64,000 bases of DNA from Acidocella aminolytica 101 = DSM 11237 (GCF_900129125.1 NZ_FQVJ01000004.1:62001-126000); one strand, 5' to 3'; counted from the first letter of the stretch, positions 34,301 to 45,599 are shown. Notes: generated by a model not told the origin, from the sequence alone. A program made the numbers and translations.

Positions 34301-36028
34301 ATGACGAATTACACCCCCCCTGCCCTGGCTGGGCAACGCTTGCCAAACCGTTTTGACGGTGCCGCCATGTTGCTGGTTATGGCGCTGCTGATCGCACTGG
34401 TTGAAGTCGGGCGCACCACCATCGGCACGCCCATCGCCCAGATCGAGAATACGCCTATCCATCTGGACCCGTCCTGGCTGCCGTATTACGCGCTGCGCTC
34501 AACCGCGCGCATGTTTCTGGCGCTGTTTTTCTCGCTCATCTTCACGTTCACCTACGCGACGCTGGCGGCCAAATCCCGTCGCGCCGGCATGGTGCTGATC
34601 CCGATCCTTGATATCCTCCAGTCCGTGCCCATTCTAGGCTTCCTTACCTTCACCACGGTGTTCTTCCTGCACCTCTTCCCTGGTGAGGTGATGGGCGCGG
34701 AGCTGGCCTCCGTCTTCGTCATTTTCACCAGCCAAGCCTGGAACATGGCCTTCAGCTTCTACCAGTCCCTCACTACCTTGCCGGATGATTTGCAGGAAGC
34801 CTCGCGCAGCTTCCGCCTCTCCTCCTGGCAGCGTTTTTGGAAGCTGGACGTGCCCTTCGCTATGCCCGGCTTGGTGTGGAACACCATGCTCTCAATGTCC
34901 GGCGGCTGGTTCTTCGTGGTGGCGTCAGAGGCCGTGACCGTCGGCAACACCCAGTTCACCCTGCCTGGCATCGGCTCCTATGTGGCCGTGGCGCTGGCAA
35001 AAGAAGATCTGCCCGCAATTTTCTACGCCATCCTGACCATGCTGGTGGTGATCCTGCTTTACGATCAACTGCTTTTCCGCCCGCTTGTGGCATGGTCGAC
35101 CAAATTCCGGTTCGAGACCACCGCCGCCGTCGCCGGCCCTGAGCCCTGGATGCTGAAACTCCTGCGCCGCACTGCCTTGTTCCGCAGCATTGGGGAGATG
35201 ATCGGCGGGGTGTTCGGCACCATCTTCCAGCTGCGCTTGTCTTTCCGCCAGCCCGGCCAGGTGGACGAGACCAGCGAACCCTCCCGCATCATAGACGGCG
35301 CCTGGTTCCTGATGATCACCGCCGTGGCGCTTTACGCGGCCTGGCATATTGTGGGCTATGTTTCCTCCACACTGCATTGGCATGATTTGTTCACCGCCGT
35401 ACTAATGGGCGTCTATACCGCCATCCGCGTGACGGTGCTGATGATCATCGCCTCGCTGGTCTGGGTGCCGATCGGCGTCTGGATCGGCCTGCGCCCCAAA
35501 GCTACGCGCATCGCCCAACCCATCGCGCAGTTCCTGGCTGCCTTCCCGGCTAACCTGCTGTTTCCGCCCGTGGTTCTGGCCATTGTGTATTTCCATCTGG
35601 CTCCGGATATCTGGCTGACGCCGCTCATGCTCATCGGCACGCAATGGTATCTGCTGTTCAACGTCATCGCCGGTGCCGCCGCCTTCCCGGGAGACATGAA
35701 GGAGGCCGTGGCGAATTTCCATATTCACGGCTGGCTTTGGTGGCGCAAGGTGATGATCCCCGGCATCCTGCCTTATTTCATCACTGGCGCGCTCACCGCC
35801 TCGGGCGGAGCATGGAACGCCTCCATCGTTGCCGAGGTTGCAAGCTGGGGGCACCATACCCTCATCGCGCATGGGCTCGGCGCCTATATCGCGCAGGCCA
35901 CCGCTGCCGGTGATACGCCGCGCGTGGTGCTGGGCGTGGTGGTGATGTCCTGCTTCGTGATCTTCTTCAACCGCATTCTGTGGCGGCCGCTTTATGCCTA
36001 CGCCGTCCGCCGCACCACGCTGGGGTAA
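34301..36028 (+). CDS. ABC transporter fused permease (two permease domains)
   Basis: A 575-residue protein with two binding-protein-dependent permease domains in tandem (about 20-265 and 325-575), each with the EAA-type loop (DDLQEASRSFRLSSWQRFWKLDVP and DMKEAVANFHIHGWLWWRKVMIPGI). This is the nitrate/sulfonate/taurine transporter type. An ATG at 34286 is also in frame, but AGGCGG lies ten bases before 34301. No substrate-binding protein gene is adjacent, so the substrate is unknown; nikR upstream suggests a metal-linked role. Confidence 0.85.
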   Translation: MTNYTPPALAGQRLPNRFDGAAMLLVMALLIALVEVGRTTIGTPIAQIENTPIHLDPSWLPYYALRSTARMFLALFFSLIFTFTYATLAAKSRRAGMVLIPILDILQSVPILGFLTFTTVFFLHLFPGEVMGAELASVFVIFTSQAWNMAFSFYQSLTTLPDDLQEASRSFRLSSWQRFWKLDVPFAMPGLVWNTMLSMSGGWFFVVASEAVTVGNTQFTLPGIGSYVAVALAKEDLPAIFYAILTMLVVILLYDQLLFRPLVAWSTKFRFETTAAVAGPEPWMLKLLRRTALFRSIGEMIGGVFGTIFQLRLSFRQPGQVDETSEPSRIIDGAWFLMITAVALYAAWHIVGYVSSTLHWHDLFTAVLMGVYTAIRVTVLMIIASLVWVPIGVWIGLRPKATRIAQPIAQFLAAFPANLLFPPVVLAIVYFHLAPDIWLTPLMLIGTQWYLLFNVIAGAAAFPGDMKEAVANFHIHGWLWWRKVMIPGILPYFITGALTASGGAWNASIVAEVASWGHHTLIAHGLGAYIAQATAAGDTPRVVLGVVVMSCFVIFFNRILWRPLYAYAVRRTTLG

Positions 36029-36033
36029 ACGCC

Positions 36034-37356
36034 ATGGACCAGATTTACACGCCGCTCGTCTCCGTGCGCAACTGCCGCCAAGCCTATCACAAGGATTCCA
36101 GCGCCGACCTCGTGGTGCTGGACGATGTAGACCTTACCCTGCACGAGGGAGAGATTGTCGCTCTGCTCGGGCGCTCTGGCTCGGGCAAATCCACATTGCT
36201 GCGCATTGTCGCCGGGTTGCTCAAACCCACCTCCGGGGAGGTAAACTGGCGCGGCTCACCGCTGAAAGGTCCCGCCCCCGGTGTGGCCATGGTGTTCCAA
36301 AGTTTCGCGCTCTTCCCCTGGCTCACCGTGCAGGAGAATGTCGAACTCGGCCTGGAGGCTCTGGGCGTGGGGCGCGAGGATCGGGAAGAACGCTCCGAGG
36401 AAGCCATCGATCTCATCGGCCTCGGCGGTTATGACGGCGCATATCCCAAGGAACTTTCCGGCGGTATGCGCCAGCGCGTCGGCCTCGCCCGCGCCCTGGT
36501 AGTGCATCCAGACCTGCTCTTGATGGACGAACCCTTCTCGGCTCTGGACGTGCTGACAGCCGAAACACTGCGTACCGACCTCATCGACCTCTGGATGGAC
36601 GGCAAGCTGCCAGTCAAATCCATCCTGATCGTGACGCATAATATCGAGGAAGCGGTGCTGATGGCGGACCGCATCCTGGTGTTCGCCTCCAACCCGGGCC
36701 GAGTGGCGCATGAGCTGAAAGTGCCCTTCACCCATCCGCGCAACCGCTTCGACCCCGCCTTCCGTCAGATGGTAGACGATATTTATGGCATCATGACCCG
36801 CCGCAAGGCGCCCGAAATACACACCACCACGGCCGCAGCGCCCAACCCGTTCTCACACCCGCTGCATCCGGTGGGTACCAACATGATGGCCGGTCTTTTG
36901 GAGACACTGAACAGCCAGCCCTATAATGGCCGGGCCGACCTGCCCGCCTTGTCCGCCGCCTTACAGTTTGAGGTGGACGAACTGCTGCCCCTGGGTGAAA
37001 CGCTGAGCATGCTGGGCTTCGCCTTGCTGGAGGAAGGTGATCTTCAGATCACGGATACCGGCCGCCACTTTGCCGAAGCCGAGACCGAGGACCGCAAGGA
37101 TATTTTTGCGGAAGCCCTGCGCGCCCATGTGCCGCTAGTCACCGAGATCCGCAACGTGATCGACCAGCGCTCCAACCACCGCGCCGCCGCCGTGCGCTTC
37201 CGTGACCAGCTGGAGGATTATATGTCCCCCGAATATGCGGCGGAAACGCTGCGCACGGTCATCGCCTGGGGACGCTACGCGGAGTTCTTCGAATATGATG
37301 AAGAAGCCCAGCAATTCAGCCTTGAGGAAGACGACGAAGCGGAACACGAGGAATAA
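36034..37356 (+). CDS. ABC transporter ATP-binding protein with C-terminal AAA-associated domain
   Basis: A 440-residue ATPase partner of the fused permease, starting five bases after its stop. Walker A GRSGSGKST is at 46-54, the signature LSGGMRQR near 142-149 and Walker B LLLMDEPF at 161-168. After about residue 290 an extra domain follows (winged-helix-like, acidic C-terminus EEDDEAEHEE), the AAA-associated domain found in this subfamily. Nitrate/sulfonate-type by similarity; the substrate is unproven. Confidence 0.88.
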   Translation: MDQIYTPLVSVRNCRQAYHKDSSADLVVLDDVDLTLHEGEIVALLGRSGSGKSTLLRIVAGLLKPTSGEVNWRGSPLKGPAPGVAMVFQSFALFPWLTVQENVELGLEALGVGREDREERSEEAIDLIGLGGYDGAYPKELSGGMRQRVGLARALVVHPDLLLMDEPFSALDVLTAETLRTDLIDLWMDGKLPVKSILIVTHNIEEAVLMADRILVFASNPGRVAHELKVPFTHPRNRFDPAFRQMVDDIYGIMTRRKAPEIHTTTAAAPNPFSHPLHPVGTNMMAGLLETLNSQPYNGRADLPALSAALQFEVDELLPLGETLSMLGFALLEEGDLQITDTGRHFAEAETEDRKDIFAEALRAHVPLVTEIRNVIDQRSNHRAAAVRFRDQLEDYMSPEYAAETLRTVIAWGRYAEFFEYDEEAQQFSLEEDDEAEHEE

Positions 37357-37393
37357 GGCGCTCTTTCTCGAAGCAAAGCGCGCCCTTTCCAGC

Positions 37394-38062
37394 TTACCGC
37401 CGGGTCAGGGACCAATAAAGCGGCGCACGCCCCGCGGCGATGGCCTTGGCTTTATAACGCGTATGGGGCCAGCCTTCAGGATGAATATCCGTCCGGCTCA
37501 CCATGAAGACATCTTGCGCCCCCAGCACTTCATCCGTCCATTCCTGATAGGTCGGGTCGTCAGAGGCGATGCGCCACTCCCCACCTGGGCGGATCACTCG
37601 CGCAACCTCCGCCACGATTTCAGGATGCACAAAACGGCGTTTAGCATGGCGGGCCTTCGGCCAGGGGTCCGGGAACATCAGAAACAGCTTTGCGAGCGCG
37701 CCCTCCTCAAAGCCGCGCAGCAGCGGGCGCGCATCCTCGGTGTAAAGGCGCAGATTGGGGAGCGGCTGCGGGTCTCCCGCGCCGTCCGGCGCAATGCGTG
37801 AGAGCAGCGAACAAATGCCGTTATCAAACACCTCCGCCGCGATATACCCCACATCCGGGTTCTTCGTGGCCAGTTCATAGGCATGTTCGCCGCCGCCAAA
37901 CCCCACCTCCAGCCACAATTCACGGGGCTGAATGGTAAAGGGCGTGGTTGGCCAAACGGTCCGGGGCAAAAATTCTTCCAGCAGCCATTCCTGGCGAGGG
38001 CGCAGCTTCTTGCCACGGGAACGGCCGTAAAGGCGATCAGGGGGAGATTTCAGAGTCGTCAT
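37394..38062 (-). CDS. trmB: tRNA (guanine-N7-)-methyltransferase
   Basis: A 222-residue enzyme making m7G46 in tRNA. SAM loop EVGFGGGEHAYEL and the diagnostic FPDPWPKARHAKRRF are present. The ATG at 38062 overlaps the upstream DMT transporter stop by ATGA; the longer frame reaching 38326 lies inside that gene and is not used. Its end faces the ABC ATPase gene 37 bases away. Confidence 0.94.
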   Translation of the reverse strand: MTTLKSPPDRLYGRSRGKKLRPRQEWLLEEFLPRTVWPTTPFTIQPRELWLEVGFGGGEHAYELATKNPDVGYIAAEVFDNGICSLLSRIAPDGAGDPQPLPNLRLYTEDARPLLRGFEEGALAKLFLMFPDPWPKARHAKRRFVHPEIVAEVARVIRPGGEWRIASDDPTYQEWTDEVLGAQDVFMVSRTDIHPEGWPHTRYKAKAIAAGRAPLYWSLTRR

Positions 38063-38961
38063 GCGGCTTTCCTTTGCCCTCGCACCAGCGCCACGCCAAG
38101 CCCCGCCACCGCCATACCTGCCCAAGCGAGCACTGGCATCGCCTCCCCCAGCAGCCCCCAGGCCATCAGCCCGGACAGCGGCGGCACCAGATAAAACAAA
38201 GCGGAAACCTGCGATGCCCGGCCAAACCGCAGCATGGCGATATAAAGCGAAATCGCCACCAGAGAATTCGCGGTCACCAGATAGCTCATGGCCATTATGA
38301 AATGGGGGCTGACATGCACGCGCCAATCCAGCAGCGCGAACGGCAAGGTGGTCAACAGCCCCACGACATATTGCACGATATTGGACGGCACCGGATGCAT
38401 CCCCGTACCAAATCGCTTTTCATATAAGGTGGCCCCCGCCATGCCGGACAGCGCCCCAAACGCGCACAAAATGCCCAGTACGGAGACATTCCCCATCTCA
38501 CCATAGCCCAGAATCGTGATCACCGCACCGCAGAACCCCAGCCCCAGCCCGGCCCAGCCCTTGGCACTAATCTTTTCCCGCACCAAAACGGAGGCCAGCA
38601 CCCCCACCAAAAGCGGCTGCAAGGACACCACCAGCGCAACCACCCCCGCCGAGGTGCCCAGCGCATAAGCCGTGTAGCACATGCCGAAATAAACGGTCTG
38701 GATGCAAAACCCCACCACTGCCACATGCAGCCACGCTACGCGCCGTGCGGGCAAAGGCGGGCGCAGCCAAAGCGCCAGCGGCACCAGCACCAGCAGCGCA
38801 AGGCTATAGCGCAGCACCAGAAACGTGAACGGCGCCGCGTATTGAATCCCGATTTTCGACACCGGAAACCCCGCCGACCAAAACAGCAGAAACAATACCG
38901 GCGCCGCGCGCAGCCAGAGCGGCACGGATGAAGCGGGCGTATCCTCAGTGCGGATTTTCAT
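38059..38961 (-). CDS. DMT superfamily (EamA) transporter
   Basis: A 300-residue protein with about ten transmembrane segments and two EamA repeats (FLLFWSAGFPVSKIGIQY at the start; LCAFGALSGMAGATLYEKRF in the second). Such exporters move metabolites, drugs or amino acids. The ATG at 38961 is preferred; one at 38991 would lie in the metK terminator region. Coupled with trmB by ATGA. Confidence 0.88.
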   Translation of the reverse strand: MKIRTEDTPASSVPLWLRAAPVLFLLFWSAGFPVSKIGIQYAAPFTFLVLRYSLALLVLVPLALWLRPPLPARRVAWLHVAVVGFCIQTVYFGMCYTAYALGTSAGVVALVVSLQPLLVGVLASVLVREKISAKGWAGLGLGFCGAVITILGYGEMGNVSVLGILCAFGALSGMAGATLYEKRFGTGMHPVPSNIVQYVVGLLTTLPFALLDWRVHVSPHFIMAMSYLVTANSLVAISLYIAMLRFGRASQVSALFYLVPPLSGLMAWGLLGEAMPVLAWAGMAVAGLGVALVRGQRKAA

Positions 38962-38973
38962 GGACCACCAATA

Positions 38974-39010
38974 AAGACAGGCCTGGAGCACTATGTCTCA
39001 GGCCTGTCTT
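38974..39010 (-). terminator. Terminator after metK
   Basis: A 12-bp perfect inverted repeat (arms 38974-38985 and 38999-39010, core AGACAGGCCTG) with a 13-base loop. On the minus strand it is followed by TTTATT. It lies 39 bases after the metK stop. Confidence 0.8.
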
Positions 39011-39048
39011 CGTCTCTCACTTTGCCGCTACCCGCAAGCGGGCAGCCT

Positions 39049-40236
<1,188 letters not shown>

Positions 40237-40412
40237 GCAAAACCCCCGTAAGACTTCGAACCGCCGGGCGATTCACCCATAAACGGCGCGGCCCGCATGG
40301 CGCATCGGGGGGCTGGGGTCAATATGCTGGCGTTTTACAACAATCACGCCTCGGCCGCCCCTGCTTGCCCAGGATTACCAGCGTTTTTGGTGCCACTTTT
40401 TTCAAAAACCAG

Positions 40413-40445
40413 AAAAAAGCGGCCTTTTTTGCGAAAAAGGCCGCT
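40413..40445 (-). terminator. Terminator after dapB
   Basis: A 12-bp perfect stem (AGCGGCCTTTTT at 40418-40429 with AAAAAGGCCGCT at 40434-40445) with a four-base loop. On the minus strand it is followed by six T residues. It lies 34 bases after the dapB stop and separates dapB from metK. Confidence 0.93.
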
Positions 40446-40478
40446 CACAAAAAACTTTTATCTGTTTGAATAAAGACT

Positions 40479-41240
40479 TTACAGCTTCAAAAAATCCCTC
40501 ATGCCATACAGCCCTGCCGGTTGTGCATGAAGCCACAGCGCCGCACGCACGGCACCTGAGGCAAACACACGCCGGTCAAACGCATGGTGGGTGAGGCTGA
40601 TCTGCTCATCCCCGGCCGTAAACATCACAGTATGGGAGCCAACAATCTGCCCGCCGCGCAGCGTGGCAAAGCCGATCTCACCATCCTTGCGCGGCCCGGT
40701 ATGACCATCTCGGCCAGAGGCGATCACATCGCCCAGATCCACGCCCCGGCCTGCTGCCACGGCACGGCCAATAGCCAGCGCGGTGCCGGAGGGCGCGTCC
40801 ACCTTCTGGCGATGATGCATCTCCACAATTTCAGCATCATATTGTGACGCGGGCAGCACTGCCCCCAGCTTCTCGGCCAACAGCAGCACCAGATTCACGC
40901 CCGTGCAGAAGTTCGGTGCGGCGATCACCGGAATAACCTTTGCAGCTTCCTGGATCGCGATTTCATCTTCCGGACCATAGCCGGTGGTGCCCAGCACCCA
41001 GGGTGTCTCGGTCTCGGCCAGCGCCCTGGCGTGGGCCTGGACCGTGCTGGCATGGGTGAAATCAATCACTACATCCGACTCCCGAGCGAGCGCGATAATA
41101 TCCGGGAAATGCGGTGCCCCGGCCGGGCCCGCGCCGGACCGACTGGTGCCGCCGGAAAGAGTTGCCGCGGCGGCGGCTTCCTCCGCCAGATAAATGCCCA
41201 TGCGGCCGGAAATCCCGGCAATGCCGATCCGCAAACTCAT
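40479..41240 (-). CDS. dapB: 4-hydroxy-tetrahydrodipicolinate reductase
   Basis: A 253-residue NAD(P)H reductase of lysine and diaminopimelate synthesis. The N-terminal nucleotide motif GIAGISGRMG (6-15) and the catalytic MHHRQKVDAPSGTA segment are intact. It follows the ETF-QO gene by five bases and so is probably co-transcribed with it, although the functions are unrelated. A strong terminator follows. Confidence 0.95.
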   Translation of the reverse strand: MSLRIGIAGISGRMGIYLAEEAAAAATLSGGTSRSGAGPAGAPHFPDIIALARESDVVIDFTHASTVQAHARALAETETPWVLGTTGYGPEDEIAIQEAAKVIPVIAAPNFCTGVNLVLLLAEKLGAVLPASQYDAEIVEMHHRQKVDAPSGTALAIGRAVAAGRGVDLGDVIASGRDGHTGPRKDGEIGFATLRGGQIVGSHTVMFTAGDEQISLTHHAFDRRVFASGAVRAALWLHAQPAGLYGMRDFLKL

Positions 41241-41245
41241 AACGC

Positions 41246-42883
41246 TTACATACCTCCCGGATAGTTCGGCCCGCCAGCCCCCTCCGGCACCACCCAGTTG
41301 ATGTTCTGGGTCGGATCCTTAATGTCGCAGGTTTTACAGTGCACGCAGTTCTGGGCGTTGATCTGCAGGCGCGGCTCATTCTCCTCCGCGCCGACAATCT
41401 CATACACACCCGCCGGGCAATAGCGCGTCTCCGGGCTGGCATACTCATTATAGTTGACGCTAATCGCCTTGGCCGGGTCCAGCAGCGTGAGATGCGCGGG
41501 CTGGTTTTCCTCATGGTTGGTGTTGGAGAGGAACACGGAGGAAAGCCGGTCGAAGGTCAGCTTGCCATCCGGCTTGGGATAGTCGATCGGGGTGCAGTCT
41601 TTGGCCTTCTTCAGCGCCAGATGATCCGGGTGATGATGCAGCGTCCACGGCGCCTTGCCTTTGAACACATAGGTTTCCAGCGCCGCGTTCACCAGCCCGC
41701 CATACATGCCGAACTTGGCGAAGCCAGGGCGGATATTGCGCACCTCATGCAGCTCCGGCCACACCCAGCTTTCCTTTAGCTTCTGCGGATAAGCTTCCAG
41801 CGTATCCGGCTTATCCCCCTCGAGAGCCTCGGCAATCGCCTCGGCGGCGACCATGGCGGACTTCATCGCGGTGTGGGAGCCTTTGATCTTCGGCACATTC
41901 AGCGTGCCCGCCGCGCAGCCAATCAGCACACCGCCAGGGAAAGCCAGCTTCGGCAAAGACTGGAACCCGCCCTCATTGATAGCCCGCGCGCCATAGGAAA
42001 TACGTTTGGCCCCCTCGAACGTGGGCGCGATGGCCGGATGCGTCTTGAAACGCTGGAACTCCTGGAAGGGCGATAGATACGGGTTGGTATAATCCAGCCC
42101 GATGACGAACCCGACCGCGACGAGATTCTCCCCAAAATGATAAAGGAAGGACCCGCCATAAGTATCCTTGGCCAGCGGCCAGCCAATGCTGTGCTGGGTC
42201 AGCCCCTTGCGGAATTTTTCAGGCTGGACCTCCCACAGTTCCTTGATGCCGATGCCATAAGTCTGCGGGTCCGCGCCCTCGCGCAGGTTGAAGCTCTTTT
42301 CCAGCTGCTTGGTCAGGGAGCCGCGGCAGCCTTCAGCGAAAATCGTATAGGTGGCGCGTAGCTCCATGCCGCGCTGATAATTGCCCGTTGGCTCGCCATC
42401 CTTGCCGATCCCCATGTCGCCCGTGGCAATGCCCACCACGCAGCCATCCTCGATCAGCGTTTCAGCGGCGGCGAAACCGGGATAAATCTCCACCCCCAGC
42501 TCCTCGGCCTGCTGTCCCAGCCAGCGCACCAAATTGCCGAGCGAGACGATATAATTGCCTTCATTATGCATCTGCGGCGGGGTGGGCAGCTTCCTCGCCC
42601 CGGTGGGGGTCAGCATCAGGAACTCATCCGCCGTGACCGAAGTGGCCAGCGGAATTAGGGCAGGATCAACATCCGGGATCAGCTCCTTCAACGCGCGCGG
42701 CTCCAGCACCGCGCCGGAGACGATATGCGCGCCCACCTCCGAGCCCTTCTCGACAACGCAGACCGACAGTTCAGGATTCAACTGTTTCAGGCGAATCGCC
42801 GCTGAAAGCCCACCCGGCCCAGCGCCCACCACCACCACATCGAATTCCATCGCCTCACGCGGCAGAGCCTCGTCCGACATCAT
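41246..42883 (-). CDS. Electron transfer flavoprotein-ubiquinone oxidoreductase
   Basis: A 545-residue membrane-associated flavoprotein that passes electrons from ETF to ubiquinone. FAD motif [12 protein letters not shown] is at 17-28. The C-terminal 4Fe-4S site has [12 protein letters not shown] plus an earlier Cys in TRYCPAG. It ends GGPNYPGGM as in the mitochondrial type. etfA/etfB are not in the window. The gene precedes dapB. Confidence 0.95.
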   Translation of the reverse strand: MMSDEALPREAMEFDVVVVGAGPGGLSAAIRLKQLNPELSVCVVEKGSEVGAHIVSGAVLEPRALKELIPDVDPALIPLATSVTADEFLMLTPTGARKLPTPPQMHNEGNYIVSLGNLVRWLGQQAEELGVEIYPGFAAAETLIEDGCVVGIATGDMGIGKDGEPTGNYQRGMELRATYTIFAEGCRGSLTKQLEKSFNLREGADPQTYGIGIKELWEVQPEKFRKGLTQHSIGWPLAKDTYGGSFLYHFGENLVAVGFVIGLDYTNPYLSPFQEFQRFKTHPAIAPTFEGAKRISYGARAINEGGFQSLPKLAFPGGVLIGCAAGTLNVPKIKGSHTAMKSAMVAAEAIAEALEGDKPDTLEAYPQKLKESWVWPELHEVRNIRPGFAKFGMYGGLVNAALETYVFKGKAPWTLHHHPDHLALKKAKDCTPIDYPKPDGKLTFDRLSSVFLSNTNHEENQPAHLTLLDPAKAISVNYNEYASPETRYCPAGVYEIVGAEENEPRLQINAQNCVHCKTCDIKDPTQNINWVVPEGAGGPNYPGGM

Positions 42884-42994
42884 CGTGTCCCTTTGTTATG
42901 CCTCTATCCTGATGGTCTAATGATAAATCTACCCATGAGTAAAGGGGCAGGCACGGGCTAGCCGGACGGGGGCCCACAAGATAATGATTTGCCC

Positions 42995-43783
42995 ATGGAA
43001 CTGCTGGACGGTCTGAGGCTGCAATGGGAATGGGGGGCTGACGAGGCGTTGCTCGACGCGCCGCAAGACCGCCGCCACTCGCCCGCGCCGCCGCCTTTGC
43101 CTTTTGCCAAGCCGCAGGACACACCACCCGCCCGGCGCCCCCCCCGCCAGCCATCCAGCCCCGCTTTGCCAGGGCCCGAGGATGCTGCGCGCCTAGCCGC
43201 GAGTTGCACAACCCTGGCGGCGCTGGAAGACGCAATGCGCGGCTTCACCGGCTGCGCGCTGCGTGAAACCGCTACCCAGCTTGTTTTTGCCGATGGCGCG
43301 GCGGATGCCAGGCTAGTTATTATTGGTGAAGCGCCCGGCGGCGAGGAAGACCGCGTCGGCAAGCCTTTTGTCGGCCCTGCCGGGCAATTATTGGACAGGA
43401 TGCTGGGCTCCATCGGGCTGGACCGAACCAAGGTGCGGATTATCAACGCGATTCCCTGGCGTCCCCCCGGCAACCGCACCCCCACCGAAGCTGAAATCGC
43501 GCTCTGCCTGCCTTTTTTACACCGGCAGATCGCCCTCATCGCCCCGTACGGGCTTTTCACCTTGGGGGCCGTCGCGGCCAAGGCGCTGCTCGGCAAAGAA
43601 GCGCAGACCGGAATAAGGCGGCTGCGCGGCAGGTGGCGCGAAGCCACAATTGAGGGCCTCCCCGCCCCTTTGCCTGTACTGCCCAGCTATCATCCGGCGT
43701 ATCTGTTGCGTACGCCCACGGCCAAGCGGGAGACCTGGCAAGACCTGCTCAGCCTCCGCGCATGGCTGGAAACACAATGTTGA
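42995..43783 (+). CDS. Uracil-DNA glycosylase, family 4-like (alphaproteobacterial type)
   Basis: A 262-residue glycosylase of the family-4 group. Motif 1 [17 protein letters not shown] and motif 2 [13 protein letters not shown] are intact. The N-terminal 60 residues are proline-rich and variable. Two of four Fe-S cysteine positions are not Cys (the first in [11 protein letters not shown] and the Cys replaced by Trp in IPWRPPGNR), whereas GC and ALC remain. So a cluster may be missing or altered. The ATG at 42995 follows a TTG at 42989. Confidence 0.87.
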   Translation: MELLDGLRLQWEWGADEALLDAPQDRRHSPAPPPLPFAKPQDTPPARRPPRQPSSPALPGPEDAARLAASCTTLAALEDAMRGFTGCALRETATQLVFADGAADARLVIIGEAPGGEEDRVGKPFVGPAGQLLDRMLGSIGLDRTKVRIINAIPWRPPGNRTPTEAEIALCLPFLHRQIALIAPYGLFTLGAVAAKALLGKEAQTGIRRLRGRWREATIEGLPAPLPVLPSYHPAYLLRTPTAKRETWQDLLSLRAWLETQC

Positions 43784-43807
43784 TTAATGTAAAATTCATA
43801 TCTTGCC

Positions 43808-43844
43808 GCCATATTTCCCCTGGAATCCCAAGCCGAAATATGGC
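43808..43844. repeat. Inverted repeat upstream of the lytic transglycosylase gene
   Basis: Ten-base arms GCCATATTTC (43808-43817) and GAAATATGGC (43835-43844) separated by 17 bases, in the 157-base gap between the uracil glycosylase and transglycosylase genes. No T run follows, so it is not a typical terminator; it may be a regulator site or RNA hairpin. Confidence 0.55.
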
Positions 43845-43940
43845 AACAATGTGGTACATGGCCGCGACCGTCTCATGAGCTGAGATTTGAGTCGTTGTTA
43901 AGGCTTGCGTCACTAGTTCTATGTGTGTACGTCCGTCACC

Positions 43941-45599
43941 ATGCGAGGAGCCATCAAACCGCTCTCCCGCCTGAACGTGACGCGCACGGCTCTTGCCGCC
44001 ATGTCCGTTTTCGCTACGAGTTGCATGCTTGCCATGCCAGCGTTGGCGAAGTCCCAAGATGCGGGACAAGGCCCGGGAACGACGACGCCCCCCACCCAGC
44101 CGTCAGACGGCATCAACGGGGAATCTGTAGCCTATGCCGTGCCGCGCAATGCCCCTTCAGGCACTGTTGAGGTCATCCTGCCGCGCCCGCTGGCTCCCAG
44201 CGATGTGGCTTTCTATAAACGCGCCCTGCAACTCCAAAAAGATGGGCAGTTTGCCGCGTCAGACAAGATGCTGGACCGAGCGTCCGATAGCGGGCTCGTC
44301 GGCGCCGTGCTGGCCTTACGGTATCTGAGCAACAATTACATCACCAAACCTGCCGAACTGACCGCCTGGTGGGCCAAATATTCCAACCAGCCAGAGGCCC
44401 CGGCCATTTACGCGCTGATGCAGCACAAACTGCCACGCGCGAACCTGCCGCCTGCGCCCCATCAGGCGCTCCTGCCGGAAGAAACACTGACCTATAGCGG
44501 CGCCGCCCGCCCCGGTTACGCGCCGGACAGCGCAAGCTGGCGAAAAATCTTTCTGTCAGGTCTCGACGCCTGGAAACAGCACAACCTGACCCAGGCCGCG
44601 GATGATTTCCGCAAATCATCGCAGCTCCACGGCATCTCCGCCGATGATCGCGCCGCCAGTGACTTCTGGGCCGCGCGCGCGGCCCTGCGGATGCAGCAGC
44701 CCGACCAATATCTTGACTGGCTGCATCAGGCCTCCTGGGCCAGCGGCACATTCTACGGCATGTTGGCCTCCCGCCTGCTTGGCCAGAACTTCATGCCCAC
44801 CTACTCCACAACGCTGACGGAAGCCGACGTCACCGCCGTCGATTCTCTGCCGGACGGGCATTTGGCCTTTGAGATGCTCCAGGTCGGACTGACCGAGCAG
44901 GCTGAAACCGCCCTGCGTGCTTTGTGGCCGCAAATCCGGTCCACGCCGGATCTTGGCCACGCGGTCATGGCTGTAGCCGCGCGAGCGGGGCTGGTGAACA
45001 TCACAATCGCCATCGCCGGCACGCTGCCGCAGAGCGGCAACGAGTTCGCCGGGGTTCATCTTCCCATGCCGCCCTTGCATCCTGAAGGCGGTTTTAAGAT
45101 CAATCCCGCCTTGGTCTATGCCCTCACCCGCACTGAATCTGGCTTTGACCCCCATGCTGTCTCGTATGTCGGCGCACGCGGGCTGATGCAGCTCATGCCG
45201 CGTACGGCTGAGTTCATGCGCCAGGATGCCGGCATTTCCGGCTCCATCAACAACCCATCCGCAAATCTCGCGATGGGCCAAGCTTATATTCAATATCTGG
45301 CAAGACAGCCGGATATCGACAACAACCTCATGGCGATTCTGGCCAGCTACAATGCTGGGCCGGGCGCTGCCGCCACCTGGTATAACGCGATCACCAAAGA
45401 CTCTGATCCGCTGATGTTCATCGAAACCATCCCCAACGACCAGACCCGCCATTTCGTGCATCAGGTTCTGGCCGATAGCTGGATTTATGCCGAGGAAATT
45501 GGGGTTCACCCCCGCAGCCTGGACGAACTAGCGCAAGGCGAATTCCCGACCCTGCAGGCATTCACCCCGGCGCCGATCGAAACAGCGGACGCGCAATGA
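43941..45599 (+). CDS. Lytic transglycosylase (SLT domain)
   Basis: A 552-residue periplasmic murein lytic transglycosylase. A signal peptide covers about residues 1-36 (cleavage after ALA). The central part is helical with repeat-like segments, as in soluble Slt70. The SLT domain has catalytic Glu399 in RTESGFDPHAVS, then GARGLMQLMP and ILASYNAGPGAA. The ATG at 43941 is used; an upstream GTG at 43923 would add residues before the signal. It overlaps moaB by ATGA. Confidence 0.92.
   Translation: MRGAIKPLSRLNVTRTALAAMSVFATSCMLAMPALAKSQDAGQGPGTTTPPTQPSDGINGESVAYAVPRNAPSGTVEVILPRPLAPSDVAFYKRALQLQKDGQFAASDKMLDRASDSGLVGAVLALRYLSNNYITKPAELTAWWAKYSNQPEAPAIYALMQHKLPRANLPPAPHQALLPEETLTYSGAARPGYAPDSASWRKIFLSGLDAWKQHNLTQAADDFRKSSQLHGISADDRAASDFWAARAALRMQQPDQYLDWLHQASWASGTFYGMLASRLLGQNFMPTYSTTLTEADVTAVDSLPDGHLAFEMLQVGLTEQAETALRALWPQIRSTPDLGHAVMAVAARAGLVNITIAIAGTLPQSGNEFAGVHLPMPPLHPEGGFKINPALVYALTRTESGFDPHAVSYVGARGLMQLMPRTAEFMRQDAGISGSINNPSANLAMGQAYIQYLARQPDIDNNLMAILASYNAGPGAAATWYNAITKDSDPLMFIETIPNDQTRHFVHQVLADSWIYAEEIGVHPRSLDELAQGEFPTLQAFTPAPIETADAQ

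Noticed and set aside
37357-37393. GGCGC/GCGCC hairpin between the ABC ATPase and trmB genes
   Set aside because: The stem is short and imperfect and there is no T tail, so no terminator is called.
40237-40412. Possible SAM riboswitch before metK
   Set aside because: No match to the SAM-I, SAM-II, SAM/SAH or SAH consensus could be recognised, and pairing is weak.
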